Assembly (NCBI GenBank): GCA_900542825.1 | Contig: UQOY01000011.1 | Coordinates: 8,248-72,247, forward strand | Direction of reading: 5' to 3' | Length of the DNA stretch: 64,000 bases | Source of the DNA: an uncultured Collinsella sp. | Lineage (GTDB): Bacteria; Actinomycetota; Coriobacteriia; Coriobacteriales; Coriobacteriaceae | Shown here: positions 8,632-17,395 of the stretch, piece by piece | How the letters are laid out: each line of letters starts with the position of its first letter | Numbering within the stretch: position 1 is the stretch's first letter | Notes under the pieces: model-generated | Seen by the model: the letters and a program-made list of their open reading frames with translations, nothing else | Databases searched by the model: none | What the model was told of the DNA's origin: nothing | Made by a program: the position numbers and the translations under genes

Positions 8632-8659
8632 GTGTTACGAATCTGACATTACGTAACAC
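8632..8659 (+). promoter_or_regulatory. NikR-like operator upstream of cbiM
   Basis: GTGTTAC at 8632-8638 and GTAACAC at 8653-8659 are a perfect inverted repeat with a 14-nt spacer. This half-site and spacing match the form reported for NikR boxes in several bacteria (GTGTTAC-N13/14-GTAACAC). It sits between the -10 and the first gene. If the site is real, the downstream transporter carries nickel and is repressed when nickel is abundant. No nikR gene is in this window. Confidence 0.65.
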
Positions 8660-8716
8660 TGACAAGGTGATTTAAGCGGCGTTGCAATTTCGTGCGCCGA
8701 TAACCGGGAGGCGTAC

Positions 8717-9802
8717 ATGCACATTCCAGACAACTACCTGTCCCCGCAGACCGATGCCGTCATGGCGGTGGCGATGGTGCCCGTATGGGTCCACTGCATT
8801 AAAAAGGTGCGCGCCACGCTCGATCGCGAGCATATGGCGTTCCTGGGCATCTGCGCCGCATTCTCCTTCTTGCTCATGATGTTCAACGTGCCGCTGCCCG
8901 GCGGCACCACTGGTCACGCCGTTGGCGGCGCGCTCATCGCGCTGCTGCTTGGTCCCGAGGCCGCGGCTATTGCTGTCTCGGTTGCGCTGGCGCTGCAGGC
9001 GCTGCTGTTTGGCGACGGCGGCGTTCTGTCGTTTGGCGCCAACTGCTTTAACATGGCCTTTGTGCTGCCGTTTGTCGCTGCTATCGTGTTCCGTGCGCTC
9101 AACAGCCGTCTGCACGACAAGAGCTGGGGCACCTCGGTTTCTGCCATCGTAAGCGGCTGGGTCGGCCTGTGCCTGGCGGCCCTGTGCGCGGCAATCGAGT
9201 TTGGTATTCAGCCGATGCTCTTTACCAACGCTTCGGGCGCGCCGCTGTACTGCCCCTTCCCGCTGTCCGTGGCTATTCCGGCCATGTTGATCCCGCATAT
9301 GCTGGTTGCCGGCGTGATCGAGGGCGTGGCGACGGCTGCCATCTACGGTTTCATTAAGAAGACGGCGCCGAGCATTATCGTCGGGCCCGAGGCTTCCGAC
9401 GGCATGCTGAACGCCGAGGGCGCTGCTGCCAAGAAGACCTCGCTGGTCCCTACGCTCATCCTGGTTGCCGTGCTTGTCGTAGCCACGCCGCTGGGCCTGC
9501 TGGCCACGGGTGACGCCTGGGGTGAGTGGGACGCCGAGGGCGCCGCGACCGCCGTTCAGGAGGCTGGCGACGACAGCCTGCAGGCTTCGGTCGGTCTCGA
9601 TACCCCGACCTTTGCCGATGCCCTGCCCACGGGCGATTATCTGCAGGCCTATTCCGAGGAGCAGGGCCTTGGCTTTGCCGGCCAGGCCGCGATGTATATT
9701 CTTTCGGGCGTGATTGGCGTGGCGGTGCTCACCATCGCATTCCGCCTGGTCTCGCTGACGGTCAAGGAAAGCGGTGCTCATGGCAATAGCCGAGCTGCCT
9801 AG
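8717..9802 (+). CDS. cbiM: ECF transporter substrate-binding membrane protein, CbiM/NikM type
   Basis: A 361-residue protein starting MHIPDNYLS, the hallmark N-terminus of CbiM/NikM whose early histidine helps bind the metal ion. Residues 1-220 carry the CbiM membrane fold. A linker and further membrane segments follow, ending with a helix near 325-345, resembling a fused CbiN/PDGLE-type partner. It would capture Ni2+ or Co2+ at the cytoplasmic membrane for the cbiQ-cbiO motor encoded next. The ATG at 8717 follows CCGGGAGG. The upstream NikR-like operator favours nickel over cobalt. Confidence 0.9.
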   Translation: MHIPDNYLSPQTDAVMAVAMVPVWVHCIKKVRATLDREHMAFLGICAAFSFLLMMFNVPLPGGTTGHAVGGALIALLLGPEAAAIAVSVALALQALLFGDGGVLSFGANCFNMAFVLPFVAAIVFRALNSRLHDKSWGTSVSAIVSGWVGLCLAALCAAIEFGIQPMLFTNASGAPLYCPFPLSVAIPAMLIPHMLVAGVIEGVATAAIYGFIKKTAPSIIVGPEASDGMLNAEGAAAKKTSLVPTLILVAVLVVATPLGLLATGDAWGEWDAEGAATAVQEAGDDSLQASVGLDTPTFADALPTGDYLQAYSEEQGLGFAGQAAMYILSGVIGVAVLTIAFRLVSLTVKESGAHGNSRAA

Positions 9803-10616
9803 CTGGCTTGCGGTCGAGGAGCGATACGAGCCCGCGGGGGCTCGGCATCGTGTGATGCAAAAGAATGTCCTGCACTTGGCGAGCCTGCTTGAGCGGGTTC
9901 GCCTGGGTGGAGGCGCGCACGAGGGCGGGTCGATGATCGACCGCGCCCTTTCTTGCGTTTCGGCGCCGGTGCGCCTGGTGGGGATGTTCGTTTGCGTCCT
10001 GTGCGTGTGCCTGACGCAGAGCCCGCTGTACCTGATGCTGATGGCGGCGATTGCGTTGGTGCTGGTCGCGGTGCGCCCTGTACGCGGACTGCGCGCTACC
10101 TTTGTGCCGGCGTTGGCTGCCGCGGGGTTTGCCGTGGTTCTGGCGCTGCCTGCCCTGCTGCTGGGCGCGTCTGCCACGGGCGCCATGCTCAAGATCGCGC
10201 TCAAGACGTTTATTAATGTGTCGCTGGTGCTGGGCGTTTCGTGGACGCTCACCTGGAGTCGCATGTCGGCGGCGCTTAAGATGCTGCGCCTGCCCGACGA
10301 GGTCATCTTTACCTTTGATATGGCGCTCAAGCATATCGAGGTGCTGGGACGCACGGCGCACGATCTGTGCGAATCGGTCATGCTGCGCAGCGTCGGTTCC
10401 GCACCTGCGGGTTTTTCGCGCACCGACTCGCTGGCGGGTATCATGGGCATGACGTTTATCAAGGCGATGGAATGCAGCCGCGCGATGGACGAGGCCATGC
10501 TGTGCCGCGGCTTCGCCGGCGTGTATCCGGCGCCTGTACGGAGCGGTTTTGGCTGGCGCGATGCCGTTTACACGGCCGTTGTGGCGTTGCTCGTCGTGTT
10601 GTGCGCGGTGTTGTAG
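9780..10616 (+). CDS. cbiQ: ECF transporter transmembrane component, CbiQ/EcfT type
   Basis: A 278-residue membrane protein with several hydrophobic helices between residues 55 and 150. The cytoplasmic coupling region near the C-terminus (AMDEAMLCRGF) resembles the short Ala-Arg-Gly-type motifs that dock onto the ATPase. It overlaps the end of cbiM by 23 nt. I chose the ATG at 9780, with AAGGAAA nine bases upstream; a GTG at 9774 is too close to that ribosome site. It would couple ATP hydrolysis by CbiO to metal uptake through CbiM. Confidence 0.88.
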   Translation: MAIAELPSWLAVEERYEPAGARHRVMQKNVLHLASLLERVRLGGGAHEGGSMIDRALSCVSAPVRLVGMFVCVLCVCLTQSPLYLMLMAAIALVLVAVRPVRGLRATFVPALAAAGFAVVLALPALLLGASATGAMLKIALKTFINVSLVLGVSWTLTWSRMSAALKMLRLPDEVIFTFDMALKHIEVLGRTAHDLCESVMLRSVGSAPAGFSRTDSLAGIMGMTFIKAMECSRAMDEAMLCRGFAGVYPAPVRSGFGWRDAVYTAVVALLVVLCAVL

Positions 10617-10660
10617 CGCGGACGGTCGAACCGTCGATGTGAGTAGGGAAGGGCGACGTT

Positions 10661-11431
10661 TTGGCAAACGATACGAATAACGCGATGGGTGCGAGCGGTG
10701 CTGCCGACGCCGAGACCACGCCGCTCATCGAGTTTCGCGACGTGGTGTTTTCCTATGCGGGTCATACAGTGGTCGACGGCGTTTCATTGCAGGTGAACCA
10801 TGGAGAGCTCGTCGCTCTGCTTGGTCCCAACGGCTGCGGCAAGACGACGATCATGCGTCTTATCAACGGCCTTGAGCTTGCGGACGCGGGTGCGTACCTG
10901 TTCGACGGGCATGCGGTCGATGCGGCATATCTCAAGGATTCCGCGACGGCCCAGCGGTTCCATCAGCGTGTGGGCTTTGTGTTCCAAAACGCCGATGCGC
11001 AGCTCTTTTGTGCCACGGTCGGCGAGGAAGTCGCGTTTGGCCCGGCTCAAATGGGACTGCCGGCAGACGAGCTCGAGCGCCGCGTCCGCGATGCTATGGA
11101 GCTGTTCCAGGTTGCCGATCTGGTCGATGCCTCGCCTTATCAGCTTTCGGGCGGGCAAAAGAAGCGCGTGGCGCTGGCTGCCGTCGTGTCGATGAATCCC
11201 GATATCCTGGTGCTCGACGAGCCTACCAACGGACTTGACGAGGACTCGTGCGACATCGTGGTCAACTTTCTACTGGCCTATGTTGCTGCCGGCAAGACGG
11301 TCTTGATGAGCACACATCATCAGGATTTGGTGCGGCGCCTGGGTGCCCGCGCCATCTATATCGATCGATATCACCATGTGGTCGAGGCGCCGGTGTCGTC
11401 GTATGGAACCGAGAGCGGCGCTGCGGAATAG
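10661..11431 (+). CDS. cbiO: ECF/ABC transporter ATP-binding protein, CbiO type
   Basis: A 256-residue ABC ATPase. Walker A GPNGCGKTT, the Q-loop segment FQNADAQLF, signature LSGGQKKR and Walker B ILVLDEP are all intact, followed by an H-loop STHH. The QLF after the Q-loop is typical of ECF/Cbi ATPases. It starts at TTG 10661, with AGGGAAGGG upstream; this is 44 nt after cbiQ. One ATPase gene suggests a homodimeric motor. It completes the cbiM-cbiQ-cbiO operon. Confidence 0.93.
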   Translation: MANDTNNAMGASGAADAETTPLIEFRDVVFSYAGHTVVDGVSLQVNHGELVALLGPNGCGKTTIMRLINGLELADAGAYLFDGHAVDAAYLKDSATAQRFHQRVGFVFQNADAQLFCATVGEEVAFGPAQMGLPADELERRVRDAMELFQVADLVDASPYQLSGGQKKRVALAAVVSMNPDILVLDEPTNGLDEDSCDIVVNFLLAYVAAGKTVLMSTHHQDLVRRLGARAIYIDRYHHVVEAPVSSYGTESGAAE

Positions 11432-11510
11432 TTGCTGCGTAGAGCGTGCGTAGCCGCCCGCGCGGCTTTGCCGTGATGGTATAGTTATCCAGGTTTTTAT
11501 GGGGGTGGCT

Positions 11511-12359
11511 ATGCCAAGCTGGAACATTCATATCGCTCAGACGGAGCGTTTGTTGGAGCGCACCGGTGCGCTAGCCAATAGCGTGCGCGACCGCAATGCC
11601 TTTTTGTTTGGCTGCGTGGTTCCTGACATTTTTGTGGGCTATATGGTTCCCGGCATCGCTGATCCCATTCCGTATCGCATTACGCACTTTGCAAAGCCCG
11701 AGCCTATCCCTAAGCCGCGCGAGCACGAGTTCTGGGACACCTATGTGGCGCCGCTGCTCAAAGGGGCGCCTGTTGGTACGCCGGCTGCCGCGACCTCAAT
11801 CGCCGAGGAGCGCGAGCGACTCAATCGGGTGCATTATCCTCAACGTTACAAGGACGCCGAGCCGGTTGCCGGTCCCGACGCCTGTGAGTTCTCGCTTGCG
11901 TCCGAAGATGTGGCGCAGTCGCTGCTCGATTTAACGCTGGGCGTCTGGTCTCACCTCGTGGCCGATACCGTGTGGAATACGCGCGTGAATCAGTACCTGG
12001 AGGCGCACGGCGGCAAGCCGTGCGAGGAATTCCGCATTAAAAAGCAAGGCGACTTTGACTGGTTTGGCAAGACGCTCGGCATTGTTTCTATCCCGCGTGC
12101 GACCGATCGCCTGTATACCGCGGCGACGCGTTTTGGTCAGTATCCCATCCATAAGGAGTATGTGCTCAAGACCATCGGCGTTATGCACGAGATTGTACGC
12201 GAAAACCCCGGCGAGCCTGATCATCCGCCGTATCGCTTGCTAACCGATGAGTTTTTCGATGCAACGTTTACCGAGGTCATCGAGCTGACCGAGGCGGGCT
12301 TTGCGGCTCGCGTCGAATCGCCCGATGTGCCCGCGCTGCCCCTGATCGCTAGCTGCTAG
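11511..12359 (+). CDS. zinc-dependent phospholipase C-like protein
   Basis: A 282-residue protein that resembles the bacterial zinc-dependent phospholipase C/S1-P1 nuclease-like family. The N-terminal PSWNIHIAQTE, the FLFGCVVPDIF segment, and conserved His/Asp residues (THF, WSHLVADTVWN) could bind metal. There is no clear signal peptide, so a cytosolic hydrolase of unknown substrate is likely. I prefer the ATG at 11511, preceded by GGGGGTGG, over an in-frame ATG at 11499. It is probably a single gene; the strong hairpin at 12512 lies downstream. Confidence 0.7.
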   Translation: MPSWNIHIAQTERLLERTGALANSVRDRNAFLFGCVVPDIFVGYMVPGIADPIPYRITHFAKPEPIPKPREHEFWDTYVAPLLKGAPVGTPAAATSIAEERERLNRVHYPQRYKDAEPVAGPDACEFSLASEDVAQSLLDLTLGVWSHLVADTVWNTRVNQYLEAHGGKPCEEFRIKKQGDFDWFGKTLGIVSIPRATDRLYTAATRFGQYPIHKEYVLKTIGVMHEIVRENPGEPDHPPYRLLTDEFFDATFTEVIELTEAGFAARVESPDVPALPLIASC

Positions 12360-12511
12360 CTGGACGGCTTGGCAGTGAATAGCTCAACCCAATCGACCAA
12401 CAGCTCCCGTCGCAGGGCGTAAACACGGCAAACGAGCTGCACATCTCATAGCATGTCATAAGCAGCTGGTTGCGAGCCATGCCATACAGTAGGCATTGGC
12501 GCACAGAAAAA

Positions 12512-12545
12512 GGGCCCGGAAGGCTTTGCCTTCCGGGCCCTTTGC
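12512..12545 (-). terminator. terminator of pyk, possibly bidirectional
   Basis: GGGCCCGGAAGGC at 12512-12524 pairs with GCCTTCCGGGCCC at 12528-12540 around a 3-nt loop. On the minus strand it is followed by five T residues, ending pyk. On the plus strand only three T residues follow, so it may weakly end the upstream gene too. Confidence 0.85.
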
Positions 12546-12571
12546 AATGCAAAGCTGCTTGCAAGTGCGAT

Positions 12572-14032
12572 TTAGCGCACCTGAGCGACGTAAGCGACGT
12601 TGGTCGAGGAGACCTTGTCCTCGAGCTGGACGCTCATGCGGGGATCGCCAGCGGTGGCGACGGTCAGGTCGCCGGCCTCGACGTAGCCGAGCTCCTTAGC
12701 GGTCTCGATCGCCTTGACGATCGTGCCGTTGACGGTGCCCTGGGTAATCTCGGCCTGGTGCGGAATAACGCCCCAGTACATGATCATCTGCTGGACGGCC
12801 CACTCGTGGCGGGAGAACGCGCAGATCGGCATGTTAGGACGGAAGTGCGAGATCAGGCGAGCGGTACGACCGGTAGTCGTCGGCACGGTGATGCACTTGG
12901 CGCCAACGGTGGTGGCCATGTTCACAGCGGACATACCCACAACGTTGTTGACGACGCGGGTACCGTGAGCGTCAGCCGGAACCTCGAGCGGAGCGTGAGC
13001 CGGGAGGTACTTCTCGGTCTCGAGAGCAATGCTGGCCTGCATCTTGACGGCCTCAACCGGGTACTTACCGGCAGCGGACTCGCCGGACAGCATGACGGCG
13101 TCGGTGCCGTCGTAAATGGCGTTAGCAACGTCGGCAACCTCGGCGCGCGTCGGGCGCGGGTTCTGCTGCATGGAGTCGAGCATCTGCGTAGCGGTGATGA
13201 CGGGCTTGTAGGCCGCGTTGCACTTGGCGATGATCTCCTTCTGGATGTGGGGAACGAGCTCGGGCTTGATCTCGATGCCTAGGTCGCCACGGGCGACCAT
13301 GATGCCGTCGGAAGCCTCGAGGATATCGTCGAAGTTCTCGACGCCCAGGGCGCACTCGATCTTCGGGAAGATCGTCACGTGCTCGCCGCCGTTCTCGCGG
13401 CAAAGCTTGCGGATGCCGCGGACGGACTCGCCGTCACGGATGAAGGAAGCGGCGATGTAGTCGATGTTCTCGGTCAGGCCAAAGAGGATGTCCTGACGAT
13501 CGCGCTCGGTGATGGCGGGAAGCGAGATGTTGACGTTGGGCATGTTGACGCCCTTGCGCTCGCCGATCAGGCCGTCGTTCTTGACGACGCAGGTCATGTC
13601 CTGGCCGTTGACGGACTCGACCTCGAGGGCAACCAGGCCGTCATCGATCAGGATGAGGGAGCCCTTCTCGACCTCGGAGGGCAGGGCCAGGTAGTCGAGG
13701 GAGATGTGCTCAGCGGTGCCGTGGAAATCCTCGGTCGTGGGCTGAGCGGTGACGACGATCTTGTCGCCGGTCTTGACGGCAACCTTCTTGCCGTCGACCA
13801 GAAGGCCGGTGCGGACCTCGGGGCCCTTGGTGTCGAGCAGGATGCCGACGGGCATACCGAGCTCCTTGGAAATACGACGGACGCGCTCGATACGAGCGTG
13901 GTGCTCGTCGTAGGAGCCGTGCGAGAAGTTAAAACGGGAGACGTTCATGCCCGCCTTGATCATCTCGCGGATGGTCTCGTCGCTATCGCAGGCGGGACCC
14001 ATGGTGCATACAATCTTAGTGCGCTTGTACAT
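12572..14032 (-). CDS. pyk: pyruvate kinase
   Basis: A 486-residue enzyme of the usual compact length, without the extra C-terminal PEP-utilising domain of Bacillus type. It catalyses phosphoenolpyruvate plus ADP to pyruvate plus ATP, the last step of glycolysis. The N-terminus KRTKIVCTMGPA, the active-site segments FSHGSYDEH and LLDTKGPEVRTG, the MVARGDLGIEI loop and KPVITATQMLDSM are all present. The ATG at 14032 follows GGAGGTCTGA on the minus strand. A TATAAT box on that strand lies about 65 nt upstream. Confidence 0.97.
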   Translation of the reverse strand: MYKRTKIVCTMGPACDSDETIREMIKAGMNVSRFNFSHGSYDEHHARIERVRRISKELGMPVGILLDTKGPEVRTGLLVDGKKVAVKTGDKIVVTAQPTTEDFHGTAEHISLDYLALPSEVEKGSLILIDDGLVALEVESVNGQDMTCVVKNDGLIGERKGVNMPNVNISLPAITERDRQDILFGLTENIDYIAASFIRDGESVRGIRKLCRENGGEHVTIFPKIECALGVENFDDILEASDGIMVARGDLGIEIKPELVPHIQKEIIAKCNAAYKPVITATQMLDSMQQNPRPTRAEVADVANAIYDGTDAVMLSGESAAGKYPVEAVKMQASIALETEKYLPAHAPLEVPADAHGTRVVNNVVGMSAVNMATTVGAKCITVPTTTGRTARLISHFRPNMPICAFSRHEWAVQQMIMYWGVIPHQAEITQGTVNGTIVKAIETAKELGYVEAGDLTVATAGDPRMSVQLEDKVSSTNVAYVAQVR

Positions 14033-14095
14033 TCAGACCTCCATCTGACATCGTCTTGCGCTGATAGATAAACCATAAGAAATAAAACCGAGATG

Positions 14096-14101
14096 ATTAT
14101 A
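14096..14101 (-). promoter_or_regulatory. -10 element of pyk
   Basis: A perfect TATAAT on the minus strand about 65 nt before the pyk start codon. The matching -35 is poor, so only the -10 is called. Confidence 0.5.
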
Positions 14102-14408
14102 ACGAAATGCCGACCGAATACCCCAAAAAATCGACCGTATGCCGAATTAGAAGTTCATTTTTTGCGGAAAAACGGTATATGCAAAAACTTTACCAACCGT
14201 TCTAACCGCTGCTATCTGGGTGATATTTCAGTTCGATGATGCGCCGAAGAAAAAACGTTTTATCAATGTTGAGCATCACACGGTCTGCACCGTTGCTTAT
14301 GGACCATATTTCAAATGGATTGTTTTGGCTAGACGCGTCGCTTTGGGGTACCATAGCCCCACTATCAACTGCCGCTCAGCACGGCAGCCTTGATGAGCCC
14401 TTGCCCTT

Positions 14409-14465
14409 CTCCTGGGAATTATGATCGGGCATCAATCTGCTGAGTGGCCCGAATCCCAGGAGGGG
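14409..14465 (+). promoter_or_regulatory. leader hairpin that can sequester the ATPase ribosome site
   Basis: CTCCTGGGA at 14409-14417 is complementary to TCCCAGGAG at 14454-14462, and CGGGC with GCCCG can extend the stem. The right arm overlaps the Shine-Dalgarno sequence AGGAGGGG (14458-14465), and the left arm carries the matching CTCCT. In the folded state the ribosome site of the calcium ATPase would be hidden, a layout seen in translational riboswitches and thermosensors. No known riboswitch class was recognised. Confidence 0.55.
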
Positions 14466-14472
14466 ACTCTAT

Positions 14473-17154
14473 ATGCAAAAGGAATACCTGTCCGCCGCGG
14501 CGGAGGTGCTCAGCGACCAAGGCGTCGATGAGAACCTCGGCCTGAGCGACGACGAGGCGTCGTCGCGCCTCGCCAAGACAGGCCCTAACAAGCTCGAGGA
14601 AGCCGAGAAGACACCGCTGTGGAAGCGCTTCTTTGAGCAAATGGCCGATCCCATGGTTATCATGCTGATCGCGGCCGCCGTCATCAGCGCGCTCACGGGC
14701 ATGGTCAAGGGCGAGGCAGACTTTGCCGATGTCGCCATCATCATGTTCGTCGTTATCGTCAACTCGGTGCTGGGCGTGGTCCAGGAAGCCAAGAGCGAGG
14801 AGGCTCTCGAGGCCCTGCAGGAGATGAGCGCGGCGCAGTCCAAGGTGCTGCGCGACGGCAAGCTCGTGCACCTGCCGAGCGCCGAGCTCGTGCCCGGCGA
14901 CGTGATCATGCTCGAGGCGGGCGACTCAGTCCCGGCTGACTGCCGCGTGCTCGAGAGCGCCACGATGAAGATCGAAGAAGCCGCACTCACCGGCGAGTCC
15001 GTGCCGGTCGAGAAGCACGCCAACGTGATCGAGCTCGCCGCGGGCACCGACGACGTGCCGCTCGGCGACCGTAAGAACATGTGCTACATGGGCTCCACCG
15101 TGGTGTACGGTCGCGGTCGCGCCGTCGTGGTCGGCACCGGTATGAACACCGAGATGGGCAAGATTGCCGGCGCCCTGGCCGAGGCCAAGGAAGAGCTCAC
15201 GCCGTTGCAGGTGAAGCTCGCCGAGCTCAGCCGCATCCTTACCATTATGGTTATCGTCATCTGTGTCGTGATCTTTGGCGTCGATATCCTCCGCCACGGC
15301 GTGGGCAACGTTCTCACCGATCCGACTGCCCTGCTCGACACCTTTATGGTCGCCGTTTCGCTCGCCGTCGCCGCCATCCCCGAGGGCCTGGTCGCCGTCG
15401 TGACCATCGTTCTTTCGCTCGGCGTGACCAAGATGGCCAAGCGCCAGGCGATTATCCGTAAGCTTTCCGCCGTCGAGACCCTTGGCTGCACACAGACCAT
15501 CTGCTCCGACAAGACCGGTACCCTTACCCAGAACAAGATGACCGTCGTCAAGCACGAGCTCGCTGCGCCTAAGGAGAAGTTCCTGGCCGGCATGGCGCTG
15601 TGCTCCGATGCCCAGTGGGACGAGGAGCTGGGTGAGGCCGTGGGCGAGCCGACCGAGTGTGCGCTCGTCAATGATGCCGGCAAAGCTGGTCTTACTGGCC
15701 TGACTGCCGAGCACCCGCGCGTGGGCGAGGCCCCGTTTGACTCGGGCCGTAAGATGATGTCCGTGATCGTCGAGACCCTGGACGGCGAGTACGAGCAGTA
15801 CACCAAGGGTGCGCCCGACGTGGTGATCGGCCTGTGCACCCATATCTACGAGGGCGATAAGGTCGTCCCTCTGACCGAGGAACGTCGTGCCGAGCTCGTG
15901 GCCGCCAACAAGGCCATGGCCGACGAGGCCCTGCGCGTGCTGGCGCTGGCAAGCCGCACCTACACCGAGGTCCCGAGCGACTGCAGCCCCGCTGCGCTCG
16001 AGCACGACCTGGTCTTCTGCGGCCTGTCCGGCATGATCGACCCGGTCCGCCCCGAGGTCGCTGACGCCATCCGCGAGGCCCACGATGCCGGTATTCGCAC
16101 CGTCATGATAACGGGTGACCATATCGACACCGCCGTGGCCATTGCCAAGCAGCTGGGAATCGTCACCGATCGCAGCCATGCCATCACCGGTGCCGACCTC
16201 GATCGCATGAGCGACGAGGAGCTCGACGCGCACATCGAGGACTACGGCGTGTACGCCCGCGTCCAGCCCGAGCACAAGACCCGCATCGTCGAGGCTTGGA
16301 AATCGCGCGACCAGATCGTCGCCATGACGGGCGACGGCGTCAACGATGCCCCGTCCATCAAGCGCGCCGATATCGGCGTGGGTATGGGCATCACCGGCAC
16401 CGACGTTACCAAGAACGTCGCCGACATGGTGCTTGCCGACGACAACTTCGCCACCATCATCGGTGCCTGCGAAGAGGGTCGTCGCATCTACGACAACATC
16501 CGCAAGGTCATCCAGTTCCTGCTTTCGGCCAACCTTGCCGAGGTGTTCTCGGTGTTTATCGCCACGCTCATCGGCTTTACTATCTTCCAGCCGGTGCAGC
16601 TGCTGTGGGTGAACCTGGTCACCGACTGCTTCCCCGCGCTCGCGTTGGGCATGGAGGATGCCGAGGGCGACATCATGAAGCGCAAGCCGCGCAATGCCAA
16701 GGACGGCGTCTTTGCCGGTAACATGGGTCTGGACTGCGTGGTCCAGGGCCTAATCATCACCGTGCTGGTGCTGGCGAGCTTCTTTGTGGGCGTGTACTTT
16801 GACATGGGCTACATCCACATCGCCGATATGATCGCTGGCAATGCCGATGAGGAAGGCGTGATGATGGCCTTTATCACGCTCAACATGGTCGAGATTTTCC
16901 ACTGCTTCAATATGCGCAGCCGTCGTGCGTCGCTGTTCACCATGAAGAAGCAGAACAAGTGGCTGTGGGCTTCCGCCGCGCTGGCGCTGGTGCTGACGGT
17001 GATCGTAACCGTGCAGCCGACGCTTGCCGAGATGTTCTTTGGCCCCGTGACGCTTGAACTCAAGGGCGTTGTCGCCGCCCTGGGCCTTGCCTTCCTGATC
17101 ATTCCGCTGATGGAGATCTACAAGGCGATCATGCGCGCGGTCGAGAAGGAGTAG
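14473..17154 (+). CDS. P-type calcium-transporting ATPase
   Basis: An 893-residue P2-type ATPase of the PMCA/SERCA-like bacterial class, expected to pump Ca2+ out of the cytosol. The phosphorylation motif CSDKTGTLTQNK puts the aspartate at residue 346. The actuator loop LTGES is near 172-176, the hinge GDGVNDAPSIKRADIG near 620, and VAAIPEGLVAVVT (the PEGL motif of helix 4) near 300. Acidic/polar residues in the C-terminal helices (NLVTDCFPALALGME) fit the PMCA type. It starts at the ATG at 14473 after AGGAGGGG, which the upstream hairpin can mask. It seems monocistronic. Confidence 0.93.
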   Translation: MQKEYLSAAAEVLSDQGVDENLGLSDDEASSRLAKTGPNKLEEAEKTPLWKRFFEQMADPMVIMLIAAAVISALTGMVKGEADFADVAIIMFVVIVNSVLGVVQEAKSEEALEALQEMSAAQSKVLRDGKLVHLPSAELVPGDVIMLEAGDSVPADCRVLESATMKIEEAALTGESVPVEKHANVIELAAGTDDVPLGDRKNMCYMGSTVVYGRGRAVVVGTGMNTEMGKIAGALAEAKEELTPLQVKLAELSRILTIMVIVICVVIFGVDILRHGVGNVLTDPTALLDTFMVAVSLAVAAIPEGLVAVVTIVLSLGVTKMAKRQAIIRKLSAVETLGCTQTICSDKTGTLTQNKMTVVKHELAAPKEKFLAGMALCSDAQWDEELGEAVGEPTECALVNDAGKAGLTGLTAEHPRVGEAPFDSGRKMMSVIVETLDGEYEQYTKGAPDVVIGLCTHIYEGDKVVPLTEERRAELVAANKAMADEALRVLALASRTYTEVPSDCSPAALEHDLVFCGLSGMIDPVRPEVADAIREAHDAGIRTVMITGDHIDTAVAIAKQLGIVTDRSHAITGADLDRMSDEELDAHIEDYGVYARVQPEHKTRIVEAWKSRDQIVAMTGDGVNDAPSIKRADIGVGMGITGTDVTKNVADMVLADDNFATIIGACEEGRRIYDNIRKVIQFLLSANLAEVFSVFIATLIGFTIFQPVQLLWVNLVTDCFPALALGMEDAEGDIMKRKPRNAKDGVFAGNMGLDCVVQGLIITVLVLASFFVGVYFDMGYIHIADMIAGNADEEGVMMAFITLNMVEIFHCFNMRSRRASLFTMKKQNKWLWASAALALVLTVIVTVQPTLAEMFFGPVTLELKGVVAALGLAFLIIPLMEIYKAIMRAVEKE

Positions 17155-17160
17155 GTCGAA

Positions 17161-17280
17161 AGGCTATCCTTCCCACCGGCCCGACCGCCTGCGGGGTTTC
17201 TTCTTCGCTGGTCCTCGCGCTTCGCGCTGCGGGATCGCTCAGAAGAAACCCCTCCCGGCGGGCGGGCCTTCGGATAGCCT
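17161..17280 (+). repeat. 120-bp long inverted repeat between the ATPase and rsgA
   Basis: AGGCTATCC at 17161-17169 pairs with GGATAGCCT at 17272-17280. An inner perfect 12-bp stem joins GGGGTTTCTTCT (17193-17204) to AGAAGAAACCCC (17241-17252), and GC-rich blocks lie between. The apex around 17217-17227 reads GCGCGAAGCGC on the minus strand and contains the stable mini-hairpin GCGAAGC. It fills nearly the whole gap after the ATPase. It may act as a transcription stop for the ATPase, but no T tract follows. Confidence 0.75.
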
Positions 17281-17395
17281 CTCGAGACCATTAGCTGAGG
17301 GAAAGTGTGTGAGCCGGTCGAGCGTTTGCTCGACCGACTCTTTTTTGTGGGTAAAATACCTGCTCAGTTGTGATTTGTGGTGCTGGGAGGCGCTT

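Larger units (their letters stand above)
14033..14472. other. 440-bp AT-richer divergent region between pyk and the calcium ATPase
   Basis: No gene is supported here; the short open frames lack ribosome sites. The stretch is clearly more AT-rich than its neighbours and holds the pyk promoter (minus) and the leader of the ATPase gene (plus). For the latter, TTGGCT at 14325-14330 and TACCAT at 14349-14354, 18 nt apart, are a possible promoter. Confidence 0.6.

Noticed and set aside
12357..12443. 28-codon minus-strand frame (GTG start) reading QLVCRVYALRRELLVDWVELF
   Set aside because: The peptide looks protein-like, but there is no ribosome site and it may be a decayed gene tail. Too short to support.
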